Source: MW101C3 sp943367595 | Lineage (GTDB): Bacteria; Cyanobacteriota; Cyanobacteriia; PCC-6307; Cyanobiaceae | DNA length: 64,000 nucleotides | Reading direction: 5' to 3' | NCBI GenBank assembly: GCA_943367595.1 | Contig: CALRJS020000006.1 | Coordinates: forward strand, 1-64,000 | Position numbers and translations under genes: made by a program | The notes under the pieces: model-generated | Database searches by the model: none | What the model was told of the DNA's origin: nothing | Seen by the model: the letters and a program-made list of their open reading frames with translations, nothing else | In this document: positions 51,157-59,681 of the stretch, one piece after another | Numbering within the stretch: position 1 is the first letter of the stretch | How the letters are laid out: the number at the start of each line of letters is the position of its first letter

Positions 51157-52095
51157 CTAGGCCGTGGTGCGGCTCTGGGGCAGAGAAATGCCGATGCGTT
51201 CAAGGGCTTCGATCACCTCGTCGGCCGATTTGGAACCGAAGTTCTTGATCTCGAGGAGGTCTTCGTAGCTGAAGCCCATGAGATCGGAAACCGAGTTCAC
51301 CTGGGCACGCTTCAGGCAGTTGTAAGCCCTCACGGAAAGGTTGAGTTCTTCCAGAGGGATCTGGCTTTCGGCGGAGGGCTCCGGCTCCACGCCAGGCTCG
51401 TCGTCGATGGTGAGGCTGGCCAGCGGCTGGAACAGGGCAATCAACTGATTGGCGGCCTGGGCCATGGCGTCGTCGGGGGTGATCGCGCCGCTGGTGTGGA
51501 TTTCGAGCCGCAGACGCTCACGCGCCGAGCCGCCTTCGCCCACAGCCGTTTCGTCGACGGTGTAGTTCACCCGCCGCACCGGCATGAACACGGCATCGAT
51601 CTGGAGCAGGTCGATGGCGCTGGTGTCTTCGTTGTGACGGTCGACGGGGCGATAGCCCACACCCCGCTCCACATGCACTTCAAGCTCGAGGCTGTGGCCT
51701 TCCGCGACGGTGGCGATCGGCCGCTCAAGGTCGATCACCTGAACCTGCGAGGAGAACTGCAGGTCGCCGGCGGTAACGGTGGCAGGGCCGGTGGCCACAA
51801 GCCGGCCGATCTCGAGATCGCGGCTGCGGCTGCTGACCACCACTTCCTTGCAGTTCAGGAGGATGTCGAGAACGTCTTCGCGGACACCCGGCACCGTGGC
51901 GTATTCATGGTTCACGCCGGCGATGCGCACGGCCGTGATCGCACTGCCTTCCATCCCACCCATGAGCACCCGACGCAGGGCGTTGCCCAGGGTGATGGCC
52001 TGGCCGCGATCGAGGGGCCCGATCACAAAGACGCCCGTTTGGGAGCGGTCTTCGCCGATCTGATGCTCGACGCGATCGATCTGATACTGATGCAC
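51157..52095 (-). CDS. rpoA: RNA polymerase alpha subunit
   Basis: The 312-residue alpha subunit dimerises to start polymerase assembly. The N-terminal domain has GQAITLGNALRRVLM and DLLQIDAVFMPVRRVNY. The C-terminal domain, which contacts UP elements and activators, has LNLSVRAYNCLKRAQVNSV and DLLEIKNFGSKSADEV. The start was set at GTG 52095, giving (V)HQYQIDRVEHQIGEDRSQ, which fits the family; the open frame runs 27 codons further upstream. Confidence 0.96.
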   Translation of the reverse strand: MHQYQIDRVEHQIGEDRSQTGVFVIGPLDRGQAITLGNALRRVLMGGMEGSAITAVRIAGVNHEYATVPGVREDVLDILLNCKEVVVSSRSRDLEIGRLVATGPATVTAGDLQFSSQVQVIDLERPIATVAEGHSLELEVHVERGVGYRPVDRHNEDTSAIDLLQIDAVFMPVRRVNYTVDETAVGEGGSARERLRLEIHTSGAITPDDAMAQAANQLIALFQPLASLTIDDEPGVEPEPSAESQIPLEELNLSVRAYNCLKRAQVNSVSDLMGFSYEDLLEIKNFGSKSADEVIEALERIGISLPQSRTTA

Positions 52096-52145
52096 GGCCT
52101 GAAGGTGGTGAAGAGGAATGCCCGAGGGCTTGGAAGTGAAGCGAC

Positions 52146-52538
52146 TCAGACCCGGCGGCGCTTGGAGCGCCGGCAACCGTTGTGAGGCAGCGGGGTGACA
52201 TCACGGATCAGGGTGATTTCAAGGCCTGCCACCTGCAGGGCACGGATGGCGGTTTCACGGCCAGATCCAGGCCCGCGCACCAGCACTTCGATCTGCCGCA
52301 TGCCCTGATCGAGGGCGCGGCGGCCGGCGGCTTCGGCGGCCGTCTGGGCAGCGAACGGGGTGCCTTTGCGGGCTCCTTTGAAACCACTGGCCCCGGCAGA
52401 CGACCAGGAGATCACTTCGCCAGCGGTGTCGGTGATCGACACGATGGTGTTGTTGAAGGTGCTCTGGATGTGTGCCACGCCGTTGGGCACATTCCGCTTG
52501 GTTTTCTTTGCGCCGGTTTTCTTGGCTGGCTTCGCCAT
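52146..52538 (-). CDS. rpsK: 30S ribosomal protein S11
   Basis: A 130-residue S11. It has a Lys-rich N terminus, then VAHIQSTFNNTIVSITDTAG, GFKGARKGTPFAAQTAAE and the end IRDVTPLPHNGCR. It sits between rpsM (63 bp) and rpoA (50 bp). Confidence 0.97.
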   Translation of the reverse strand: MAKPAKKTGAKKTKRNVPNGVAHIQSTFNNTIVSITDTAGEVISWSSAGASGFKGARKGTPFAAQTAAEAAGRRALDQGMRQIEVLVRGPGSGRETAIRALQVAGLEITLIRDVTPLPHNGCRRSKRRRV

Positions 52539-52601
52539 GGACAGAGGCCTGGGGTAGGGGACTGGGGAGGACTGACGCCGGTGAGGCGCTGGGCGAGAGG
52601 A

Positions 52602-52967
52602 TTACTTCTTCTTGCCGGCCACGGTTTTGCGGGCGCCGCGGCGGGTGCGTGCGTTGGTGCGGGTGCGCTGCCCACGGACCGGCAGGCCCATGCGATGGCG
52701 GCGGCCACGAACGCAGCCGATGTCCTGCAGACGCTTGAGCGCCATGCCCTCCTGACGGCGCAGGTCGCCTTCGAGGGTGAAGGATTCTGCTGCGGCGCGC
52801 AGTTTCTGCACGTCAGCGTCGTCAAGGTCTTTCACCCGGATGTCCGGGCTGACACCGGCCTTGGCCAGGATCTTCTGGGCACGGGTCAAGCCGATGCCAT
52901 AGACGTAAGTGAGAGAGATCTCAACCCTCTTGTCACGAGGGATATCGACACCGGCAATCCGAGCCAC
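52602..52967 (-). CDS. rpsM: 30S ribosomal protein S13
   Basis: A 121-residue S13. From GTG 52967 it reads (V)ARIAGVDIPRDKRVEISLTY, the standard start; an upstream in-frame codon adds 13 unrelated residues. Other signatures are RHRMGLPVRGQRTRTNARTR and the basic tail. It lies 96 bp after rpmJ. Confidence 0.96.
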   Translation of the reverse strand: MARIAGVDIPRDKRVEISLTYVYGIGLTRAQKILAKAGVSPDIRVKDLDDADVQKLRAAAESFTLEGDLRRQEGMALKRLQDIGCVRGRRHRMGLPVRGQRTRTNARTRRGARKTVAGKKK

Positions 52968-53063
52968 GAAGAAACGATTCAGTTGGGCAGAGGGGAGCCC
53001 AGCCACGGTGGGCTGGGTGGTGCGCCTAAAGGGCGCAGATGAATGAAGCGAGAACAGCGGAGG

Positions 53064-53177
53064 TCAGCCCTGGCGCTGTTTGTGCTTGGGGTTGGTGCAG
53101 ATCACCATGACCCGGCCATGACGGCGGATCACCCGGCACTTGTCACACATTTTCTTGACCGAGGCACGCACCTTCAT
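53064..53177 (-). CDS. rpmJ: 50S ribosomal protein L36
   Basis: A 37-residue L36 with its zinc ligands in place: MKVRASVKKMCDKCRVIRR, then C and H in VICTNPKHKQRQG. ATG 53177 was chosen over the longer open frame because it reproduces the whole family protein. It lies between adk and rpsM. Confidence 0.97.
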   Translation of the reverse strand: MKVRASVKKMCDKCRVIRRHGRVMVICTNPKHKQRQG

Positions 53178-53223
53178 GAGCAGCGGTGCTCCAAATTTCC
53201 AAACAGACAACGTACCACAGCGG

Positions 53224-53772
53224 TCAACCCACAACAGCGGAGATACGCTCGGCAATCGCCTCGACCGTGCCACTGGCCTCGACGGAACTGAGCAGCCCCT
53301 TGGCGCGGTAGTACGCGATCAACGGCTCCGTCTGATCGCTGTAGACGACAAGACGGTTGCGGATCACCGCTTCGTTGTCGTCGGCGCGGCCGCGTGCCAG
53401 CAGGCGCTCCACGAGCGTTTCGTCATCGAGGGCCAGGAGCACCACCAATTCGATCGGCTGGCCGATCTCCTCCAGCAGTTGCTGGAGGGCTTCGGCCTGG
53501 GCCAGGTTGCGTGGGAAACCATCGAGCAGCCAGCCGCCGCTGCAGCAGGTCAGACGGGCACGAACGATCGCCAGCACCAGGGAGTCGCTGACCAGTTCGC
53601 CCCGGGCCATCACGGCCTCCGCTTCCTGGCCGAGCGCACTGCCCGCAGCCACTTCGGCGCGCAACAGCTCGCCGGTGGAGAGGTGCAGGAGGTTATGGCT
53701 GGCTGCGAGACGCTCAGCCTGGGTGCCCTTGCCGGCGCCCGGGGGGCCGAGAAAAAGAATGCGCTGCTTCAT
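53224..53772 (-). CDS. adk: Adenylate kinase
   Basis: Interconverts AMP, ATP and ADP. The 182-residue protein has the P-loop FLGPPGAGKGTQ, LSTGELLRAEV, GWLLDGFPRNLAQAEAL and the Arg-rich RGRADDNEAVIRNRL. It is the short form with a reduced LID domain and no zinc Cys. The position between secY and rpmJ is the conserved one in this operon. Confidence 0.96.
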   Translation of the reverse strand: MKQRILFLGPPGAGKGTQAERLAASHNLLHLSTGELLRAEVAAGSALGQEAEAVMARGELVSDSLVLAIVRARLTCCSGGWLLDGFPRNLAQAEALQQLLEEIGQPIELVVLLALDDETLVERLLARGRADDNEAVIRNRLVVYSDQTEPLIAYYRAKGLLSSVEASGTVEAIAERISAVVG

Positions 53773-53854
53773 GGAAGGGGGCGGATGAGCGGAAACCAGG
53801 GAAGGGGCGGGGGAGTGGCGATGACCTGGGGAGCCATGGAAGGGATAGGGCGCG

Positions 53855-55174
53855 TCACTGGCGCACCATGCCCTCGTAGCGCTGAGAGATCACGTAGGTC
53901 TGGACCTGCTTGGCGGTGTCGATCGCCACGCCCACCAGGATCAGCAGGGAGGTGGCCCCCAGCCCCTGGAAGGTGCGCACCTGAGTGGCGCCTTCCACAG
54001 CCGAGGGAATGATTGCCACCGCACCGAGAAAGAGACCCCCGAGGATGGTGAGCCGGTTCTGGACCCCACTGAGATAAATGGCAGTGGCAGAGCCGGGACG
54101 CACACCCGGAACGGCTACACCACTGCGCTTGAGGTTGGTGGCGATGTCGACCGGATTGATCGTGAGGGTGGCGTAGAACAGTGAAAAGCCGATGATCAAC
54201 GCGAAGAAGAGCAGGGCATAAAGCCACGGCGTGCTGCTGTTGGGGCTGAGGTAGCCGGCCAGCTGGATCAGCCAGGGGGCGCGGGTGAGGTTGGCGATGG
54301 TGAGGGGGAGAAACACCACGGCTGACGCAAAGATGATCGGCATCACCCCACCGGCATTGAGCTTCAAGGGGAGGTAGCTCTGACGTGCGGAAAGGGGGCT
54401 GTTTTGCCCGACCTGGCGCTTGGCGCTCACGATCGGGATGCGACGGCTGCCTTCCTGCACGAAAATGATGCCAACGATCGTGACCAGGAAGATCAGCACC
54501 AGCACCACGATTCCGCCCACGGTGGCCCGGTCGCCGCTCTGGGCCAGCTCGACGGTGGAGCCGAGGGCGCGCGGCAGGGTGGCCACAATGTTCACGAAGA
54601 TCACCAGCGAGGCTCCCTGGCCGATCCCCCGCTCGGTGATTACTTCGCTGATCCACATCACCACCATCGATCCCGCCACAAGCGCGAGGGAGGTCTGGAT
54701 GACGAACACAGGAGCTGATACTCCCGGGATGGCGTATTGCCGCAGGATCAGGGCGAACACCGTGCTCTGCAGGATCCCCCATCCCAGTGCCACATAGCGG
54801 GTGATCTGAGCGATCTTGCGCCGGCCGGCTTCCCCTTCGTTCTTCTGGAGGTCCTCCAGCTGGGGCACCGCCGCTGTGAGGAGCTGAAGAATGATCGAGG
54901 CGTTGATGAACGGCAGGATTCCAAGCGCGAACACGCCAAGGGTGGAGATGCCCCCGCCCGTGAAGATGTCGAGGAAGCCGATCAGCTGGCCGCCCTGCTG
55001 GATGAACTGCTGGAAGGCCACCCGGTCGATGCCGGGAACGGGGATGTAGATCCCCAGGCGCACCAACAGCAGCAAGCCAAGCGTGGTGAGCACCCGGTCA
55101 CGGAGCCCCTTGGACTGGATCAGCTGGGTGAGGATTTCGCCGGCGCTGGGGTTGCGCCCCCGGCTAAGGAGCAT
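53855..55174 (-). CDS. secY: Preprotein translocase subunit SecY
   Basis: The channel subunit of the Sec translocon, used at both the plasma and thylakoid membranes. The 439-residue protein has about ten membrane segments, the plug-region ISTLGVFALGILPFINASI, the cytosolic loop near AKRQVGQNSPLSARQSYLPLK and a C-terminal QVQTYVISQRYEGMVRQ. The starting ATG at 55174 lies 143 bp after rplO; this gap holds two stem-loops. Confidence 0.97.
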   Translation of the reverse strand: MLLSRGRNPSAGEILTQLIQSKGLRDRVLTTLGLLLLVRLGIYIPVPGIDRVAFQQFIQQGGQLIGFLDIFTGGGISTLGVFALGILPFINASIILQLLTAAVPQLEDLQKNEGEAGRRKIAQITRYVALGWGILQSTVFALILRQYAIPGVSAPVFVIQTSLALVAGSMVVMWISEVITERGIGQGASLVIFVNIVATLPRALGSTVELAQSGDRATVGGIVVLVLIFLVTIVGIIFVQEGSRRIPIVSAKRQVGQNSPLSARQSYLPLKLNAGGVMPIIFASAVVFLPLTIANLTRAPWLIQLAGYLSPNSSTPWLYALLFFALIIGFSLFYATLTINPVDIATNLKRSGVAVPGVRPGSATAIYLSGVQNRLTILGGLFLGAVAIIPSAVEGATQVRTFQGLGATSLLILVGVAIDTAKQVQTYVISQRYEGMVRQ

Positions 55175-55221
55175 GGTGTGTTCTCAGGCGGTGGGGGAGG
55201 CAGAAAGGAGACGCTGCGGAG

Positions 55222-55304
55222 CGACACGAAAGCCGCCTGCCGTTCCGCAGGACGGTGGCAGACGGCTCTGAGACCAGGAAACCCCACCAGCATGGCTGGC
55301 GGGG
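55222..55304 (-). other. Paired hairpins in the rplO-secY gap
   Basis: Two strong stem-loops lie in the 143-bp gap. One uses CCCCACCAGC (55282-55291) and GCTGGCGGGG (55295-55304) with one mismatch and a 3-base loop. The other pairs GCCG-CTGCC (about 55233-55242) with GGCAG-CGGC (about 55257-55266). Neither is followed by a T-run on the minus strand, so they are not typical terminators. They may be processing or attenuation sites. Confidence 0.5.
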
Positions 55305-55317
55305 TGTGGAGGTGGGG

Positions 55318-55767
55318 TCAGGTGAGCTCGCAGGTGCCACCGGCGGCTTCGATCTTTTCACGGGCCGACGCGGTGAACGCGGCAGCCTGAACAGTGAGTT
55401 TCACGCTGAGATCGCCGTCGCCGAGGATTTTCAGAGGGTGCTTGGGGCTGGTGACCAGCCCTTCATTCACCAGCACATCCAGGTTGACGGTGCTGCCGGC
55501 CTTGAGGCTCGACAGCTTGGCCACGTTCAGCACGGTGAACGACTTGGGGTTCACCAGCGGGAAGTGCTTGAGCTTGGGGACCCGCCGATAGAGCGGCATC
55601 TGACCGCCTTCGAAACCGGGGCGGGTGGGGCTGCCGGAGCGGGACTTCTGGCCGCGCATGCCGAAGCCGCAGCTGGCACCCTGACCGGCGGCGATGCCGC
55701 GGCCTTTACGGAGCTTGCGGCGCCGGGCGCCAGCCTGGGGCTTGAGGGTCTGGAGAGTGTGGGTCAT
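55318..55767 (-). CDS. rplO: 50S ribosomal protein L15
   Basis: A 149-residue L15. It has the basic, Gly-rich N terminus with RRRKLRKGRGIAAGQGASCG and GMRGQKSRSG, then GFEGGQMPLYRRVPK. It follows rpsE by 5 bp. Confidence 0.97.
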   Translation of the reverse strand: MTHTLQTLKPQAGARRRKLRKGRGIAAGQGASCGFGMRGQKSRSGSPTRPGFEGGQMPLYRRVPKLKHFPLVNPKSFTVLNVAKLSSLKAGSTVNLDVLVNEGLVTSPKHPLKILGDGDLSVKLTVQAAAFTASAREKIEAAGGTCELT

Positions 55768-55772
55768 GGGGC

Positions 55773-56417
55773 TCAGGAGTAAATCTGCTCGAGGGAGATG
55801 CCCCGTTCCTTGGCGGTTTCCTTGTGGGTGCGGAGCGCCTGCAGCGCCTCGATGGCGGCGCGGGCATTGTTGAGGGGCGTCTTGCTGCCCAGGCGCTTCG
55901 CCAGCACGTTCTTGATGCCCGCGAGCTCAAGGACGGTGCGGATGGAACCGCCTGCGATCACGCCGGTGCCCGGGGCGGCCGGGCGCATGAGCACGCTGGC
56001 AGCGCCATCGACCCCACGGCTCTCGGTGGGAATCGAGCTGGTGCGGGTGAGAGGAACCTTGACAAGGTGCTTCTTGCCGTCGGCCACACCCTTGCGGACG
56101 GCACCGATGACATCGCCGGCCTTACCGACGCCCACACCCACCTGGCCGCGTTCGTTGCCGACCACGATGATGGCGCGGAAGCTCATCTTCTTACCGCCTT
56201 TGACGGTTTTGGAGACGCGGCGGATCTGGACCACACGCTCCTGCCATTCGGAGTCGCGCTCCTGACCGCCGCGCCGCCCTTCACCACGGCGACCGCCGCC
56301 GCTGCCGCCGCGACGATCGCCGCCTTTGCCGCCACCGCCACCGCGCCGCTGTTCGGGCTGGCCTTCAGCCGCCGCTGGCACGTCGCTGGACTGGATCGTT
56401 TCGTTGATTTCGGTCAT
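55773..56417 (-). CDS. rpsE: 30S ribosomal protein S5 with Arg/Gly-rich N-terminal extension
   Basis: A 214-residue S5. The core has WQERVVQIRRVSKTVKGGKK, VVGNERGQVGVGVGKAGDV and VIAGGSIRTVLELAGI. It is preceded by about 55 residues rich in Gly, Arg and Gln (for example RRGGGGGKGGDRRGG) that are absent from E. coli S5; related extensions occur in marine picocyanobacteria. ATG 56417 lies 13 bp after rplR. Confidence 0.96.
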   Translation of the reverse strand: MTEINETIQSSDVPAAAEGQPEQRRGGGGGKGGDRRGGSGGGRRGEGRRGGQERDSEWQERVVQIRRVSKTVKGGKKMSFRAIIVVGNERGQVGVGVGKAGDVIGAVRKGVADGKKHLVKVPLTRTSSIPTESRGVDGAASVLMRPAAPGTGVIAGGSIRTVLELAGIKNVLAKRLGSKTPLNNARAAIEALQALRTHKETAKERGISLEQIYS

Positions 56418-56430
56418 GGTTGGATCCGGT

Positions 56431-56796
56431 TCAGAACTGAAGGCCCGCTTCACGGGCAGCGTCGGCAAGAGCCTTGACACGGCCGTGATAGAGGTTGCCG
56501 CCACGATCGAACACCACCTGCTGAATGCCTTTGGCGAGGGCACGTTGGGCCACCAGATGACCCACGGCCACGGAGGCATCGCAGGTGGAGCTGGCGCTCA
56601 GGGTGGTGCGCAGATCTTTGTCGAGCGTCGAAGCGGCGCAGAGCGTGCTCTGTGCGTCGTCGTCGATGACCTGGGCGTAGATGTGATTGTTGGAGCGGAA
56701 CACCGCCAACCGCGGACGGGCGGCGGATCCGGTGAGATGGCGACGCAGACGGCGGTGACGCTTCTGGGTCTGGGCTTTGCGGGAAACGGTGGACAT
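56431..56796 (-). CDS. rplR: 50S ribosomal protein L18
   Basis: A 121-residue L18 that binds 5S rRNA. Signatures are RPRLAVFRSNNHIYAQVIDD and FDRGGNLYHGRVKALADAAREAGL. It lies between rplF (32 bp) and rpsE. Confidence 0.97.
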   Translation of the reverse strand: MSTVSRKAQTQKRHRRLRRHLTGSAARPRLAVFRSNNHIYAQVIDDDAQSTLCAASTLDKDLRTTLSASSTCDASVAVGHLVAQRALAKGIQQVVFDRGGNLYHGRVKALADAAREAGLQF

Positions 56797-56828
56797 GGCA
56801 GTGGAGGGATGGGACGCTCAGGCAGGCC

Positions 56829-57368
56829 TCATTTCTTACCGGTTTTGCCGGCCTTGCGCAGAATGCGCTCGCCCTCGTACTTGATGCCCTTGCCCTTGTA
56901 GGGCTCAGGAGGACGAATGGCGCGGACCTTGGCCGCTTCGTTGCCGACCAGTTCCTTGTCGAAACCGGAGACCAGCACCTGGGTGTTGCCCTCCACGGTG
57001 AAGACGATGCCTTCGGGGGGCACCACTTCGACCGGGTGGCTGTAGCCGGCACTCACCACGAGCTTCGTACCTTGAACCTGGGCCCGGTAGCCCACGCCCA
57101 CGATTTCGAGCTTGCGGGTGAAGCCTTTGCTCACCCCTTCGACCATGTTGGCCACCAGCGTACGGCAGAGTCCGTGGCGCTCCCGTGAGCGGCGGGTGGC
57201 TGTGGAAGGGGCAACAACGAGAGTGTTTTCTTCCTGGTGAATTTCGACACCTTCAGGGAGGGTGCGGTTCAGTTCGCCTTTGGGCCCCTTGACATGGACC
57301 GAGAGGCCGTTGAGGCTCACGGTCACCTTGTCGGGGATCGGAATCGGTGCTTTACCAATACGTGACAT
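56829..57368 (-). CDS. rplF: 50S ribosomal protein L6
   Basis: A 179-residue L6. It opens MSRIGKAPIPIPDKV and has GPKGELNRTLPEGV, VEGVSKGFTRKLEIVGVGYRA and the conserved PEPYKGKGIKYEGE near the end. It lies 15 bp after rpsH. Confidence 0.97.
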   Translation of the reverse strand: MSRIGKAPIPIPDKVTVSLNGLSVHVKGPKGELNRTLPEGVEIHQEENTLVVAPSTATRRSRERHGLCRTLVANMVEGVSKGFTRKLEIVGVGYRAQVQGTKLVVSAGYSHPVEVVPPEGIVFTVEGNTQVLVSGFDKELVGNEAAKVRAIRPPEPYKGKGIKYEGERILRKAGKTGKK

Positions 57369-57383
57369 GAATCAACTCCCTTT

Positions 57384-57785
57384 TCAGTAGATGTAGCAGA
57401 GGACTTCACCGCCGACACCCTGCTTACGGGCGTCACGGTCGCTCATCACACCCTTGGAGGTGGAAATGATCGCGACGCCGAGGCCACCCAGCACCTTGGG
57501 GAGTTGACGTGTGTTCTTGTAAATCCGCAGACCCGGCTTGCTGACGCGCTTGACGGAGCGGATCGTGGGCTGACGATGCTTGCCGCTGTATTTCAGCTCA
57601 AGAACGAGATGCCTTTGCACCCCTTCACCTTCTTCGCTGATCTGGGCAATGAACCCTTCCTGCTGCAGCACTTTGGCGATGCTGTGCGACAGGCGGGAAG
57701 CAGGCACCTTGGTGGTCTGATGCTTTTTCTCACTCGCATTGCGAATGCGGGTGAGCATGTCTGAAATCGGGTCGTGGTTGGCCAT
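57384..57785 (-). CDS. rpsH: 30S ribosomal protein S8
   Basis: A 133-residue S8, a primary 16S rRNA-binding protein and in E. coli the translational repressor of the spc operon. It opens MANHDPISDMLTRIRNA and ends KGVMSDRDARKQGVGGEVLCYIY. It lies 20 bp after rplE. Confidence 0.97.
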   Translation of the reverse strand: MANHDPISDMLTRIRNASEKKHQTTKVPASRLSHSIAKVLQQEGFIAQISEEGEGVQRHLVLELKYSGKHRQPTIRSVKRVSKPGLRIYKNTRQLPKVLGGLGVAIISTSKGVMSDRDARKQGVGGEVLCYIY

Positions 57786-57805
57786 GTTGGGGGTCCGAAG
57801 AGGGC

Positions 57806-58345
57806 TCAGTTGCTGCGGAACGGCATTCCCATCTCGCGGAGGAGGGCCCGGCCCTCTTCGTCGTTACGGGCACTGGTCACGATGGTGATGTCCATGCCCC
57901 GGATGGCATCGATCTTGTCGTAGGAGATTTCCGGAAAGATGATCTGTTCCCGGACTCCAAGGGTGTAATTCCCCCGTCCATCGAAACTCTTGGGGCTCAC
58001 ACCGCGGAAATCGCGGATGCGGGGCAAGGCCAGATGGATCAGGCGCTCGAGGAAGGCATACATCCGGTCACCACGAAGGGTGACGGCGACGCCGATCGGC
58101 ATGCCCTGGCGGATCTTGAAGCTGGCGATGGCCTTCTTGGCACGGGTCACCACCACCTTCTGGCCGGTGATCGTGGCCAGTTCAGCGATCGAAGCCTCAA
58201 GGGCCTTGGCGTTCTGGGCGGCCTCGCCGAGACCTCGGTTCACGGTGACTTTCATCACCTTGGGAACCTCATGAATGTTGGAGAGGCTGAGATCCTTCAG
58301 CAGCTTGGGCTGGATCGTCTCCCGGTAGCGCTGTTTGAGTGACAT
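57806..58345 (-). CDS. rplE: 50S ribosomal protein L5
   Basis: A 179-residue L5 that binds 5S rRNA. Signatures are ITGQKVVVTRAKKAIASFKI, FRGVSPKSFDGRGNYTLGV and GMDITIVTSARNDEEGRALL. It follows rplX by 116 bp, a longer gap than usual in this operon, with no gene in it. Confidence 0.97.
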   Translation of the reverse strand: MSLKQRYRETIQPKLLKDLSLSNIHEVPKVMKVTVNRGLGEAAQNAKALEASIAELATITGQKVVVTRAKKAIASFKIRQGMPIGVAVTLRGDRMYAFLERLIHLALPRIRDFRGVSPKSFDGRGNYTLGVREQIIFPEISYDKIDAIRGMDITIVTSARNDEEGRALLREMGMPFRSN

Positions 58346-58461
58346 GGCGGGGTGGGGGAAATTCGCTTCTGGGCGTTGTCAGAAGGCGGACAGGAACGGG
58401 GAGTGCAGGGACGGGCGGGGGAGGTGACTCCATGGCCGAGGCCACCGAATCGAGGGTGTGC

Positions 58462-58818
58462 TCAATCGAGCAGTTCGCCGGTCTTGGTGAGGCGACGCTT
58501 CTTGGTGCCGTCGGCCTGGATGGCTATGGCGACACGGCTGGGAACGTTCTGGCTGGTGGAGAACACCATCACGTTCGAAGCATGCACAGAGGCTTCTTCC
58601 GTGACGATCCGGCCGGTTTCGCCTTCCTGGGTGGGCTTCACGTGACGGGTGCGCAGGTTGATGCCCTGCACCACCACGCGGTTCTCGTAAGGAAGGGTGC
58701 GCAGAACTTCACCGGTTTTTCCCTTGTCCTTGCCAGCGATCACCTTGACGGTGTCACCTTTGCGGATGCGCATCTTGACCCGCTTGGCGGGCCGTGGCTG
58801 GGGTGTTGCGGCGGCCAT
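58462..58818 (-). CDS. rplX: 50S ribosomal protein L24
   Basis: A 118-residue L24, one of the initiators of 50S assembly. The KOW motif is visible in IRKGDTVKVIAGKDKGKTGEV, followed by VQGINLRTRHVKPTQEGE. One base separates it from rplN. Confidence 0.97.
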   Translation of the reverse strand: MAAATPQPRPAKRVKMRIRKGDTVKVIAGKDKGKTGEVLRTLPYENRVVVQGINLRTRHVKPTQEGETGRIVTEEASVHASNVMVFSTSQNVPSRVAIAIQADGTKKRRLTKTGELLD

Positions 58819-58819
58819 T

Positions 58820-59185
58820 TCAGATCACCTCCGGGGCGAGTGACACGATCTTGGTGAAGTTGCGCTCGCGCAGTTCACGGGCGACCGGACCGAACACACG
58901 CGTGCCCTTCGGGTTGTTGTCGTTGCCGAGGATCACGGCGGCGTTGTCGTCGAAGCGGATCGAGTTGCCCGTGTCGCGCCGCAGCGTGGCGCGGGTGCGC
59001 ACCACCACAGCCTTGACGACGTCCGACTTCTTCACCCCCATGTTGGGCATGGCGTCTTTGACGGCGGCGACGATCACATCGCCGACGTGGGCATACCGGC
59101 GGTTGGTGCCCAGCACACGAATGCACTGGATGCGCTTGGCGCCGCTGTTGTCAGCGACATTGAGGAAGGTTTCCTGCTGAATCAT
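58820..59185 (-). CDS. rplN: 50S ribosomal protein L14
   Basis: A 121-residue L14. It opens MIQQETFLNVADNSGAKRI and has RYAHVGDVIVAAVKDA and GTRVFGPVARELRE. It lies 12 bp after rpsQ. Confidence 0.97.
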   Translation of the reverse strand: MIQQETFLNVADNSGAKRIQCIRVLGTNRRYAHVGDVIVAAVKDAMPNMGVKKSDVVKAVVVRTRATLRRDTGNSIRFDDNAAVILGNDNNPKGTRVFGPVARELRERNFTKIVSLAPEVI

Positions 59186-59197
59186 GGTGTGACCTCC

Positions 59198-59449
59198 TCA
59201 GCTCGCGCCGGATGGGGTGAGAACTTCCGCCACTGCCCAGCGCTTGGTGCGGCTGAGGGGACGGGTTTCGGTGATGCGGACGCGATCACCGACCCGACAA
59301 CGGTTGTCTTCGTCGTGGGCCTTGTAGCGGGTGGTGCGGCTGACGGTCTTTTGATAGATGGGATGGGGGAAGCGGTTCTCCACCGCGACCACCACCGTTT
59401 TTTCCATCTTGTCGCTGACGACGGTGCCGACCCTTTCCTTGAGTGCCAT
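59198..59449 (-). CDS. rpsQ: 30S ribosomal protein S17
   Basis: An 83-residue S17. It has ERVGTVVSDKMEKTVVVAVE, a YQKTVSRTTRYKAHDE stretch and CRVGDRVRITETRPLSRTKRW. It lies 14 bp after rpmC. Confidence 0.97.
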   Translation of the reverse strand: MALKERVGTVVSDKMEKTVVVAVENRFPHPIYQKTVSRTTRYKAHDEDNRCRVGDRVRITETRPLSRTKRWAVAEVLTPSGAS

Positions 59450-59463
59450 GGGGTGGTGGGGGA

Positions 59464-59679
59464 TCAGGAGGCGGAGGGAGCGGAGCGTTGCCGCTCCTGC
59501 TGCACCGTCAACAGCTGAGCCAGCTTGGTGCGGCTCTGCTTGAACAGGTGCGGTTGCTCCAGCCGGCGGGTGGCCCGCTGGAAGCGGAGGTTGAACAGTT
59601 CACGGCGGCAACCGCCGATCTGTTCGACCAATTCGGCATCGGTGAGGGTTCGCACCTCGGCGATGGCAGGACGTGCCAT
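59464..59679 (-). CDS. rpmC: 50S ribosomal protein L29
   Basis: A 71-residue L29, located near the polypeptide exit tunnel. Visible segments are LTDAELVEQIGGCRRELFNL and RFQRATRRLEQPHLFKQ. Two bases separate it from rplP. Confidence 0.95.
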   Translation of the reverse strand: MARPAIAEVRTLTDAELVEQIGGCRRELFNLRFQRATRRLEQPHLFKQSRTKLAQLLTVQQERQRSAPSAS

Positions 59680-59681
59680 GT

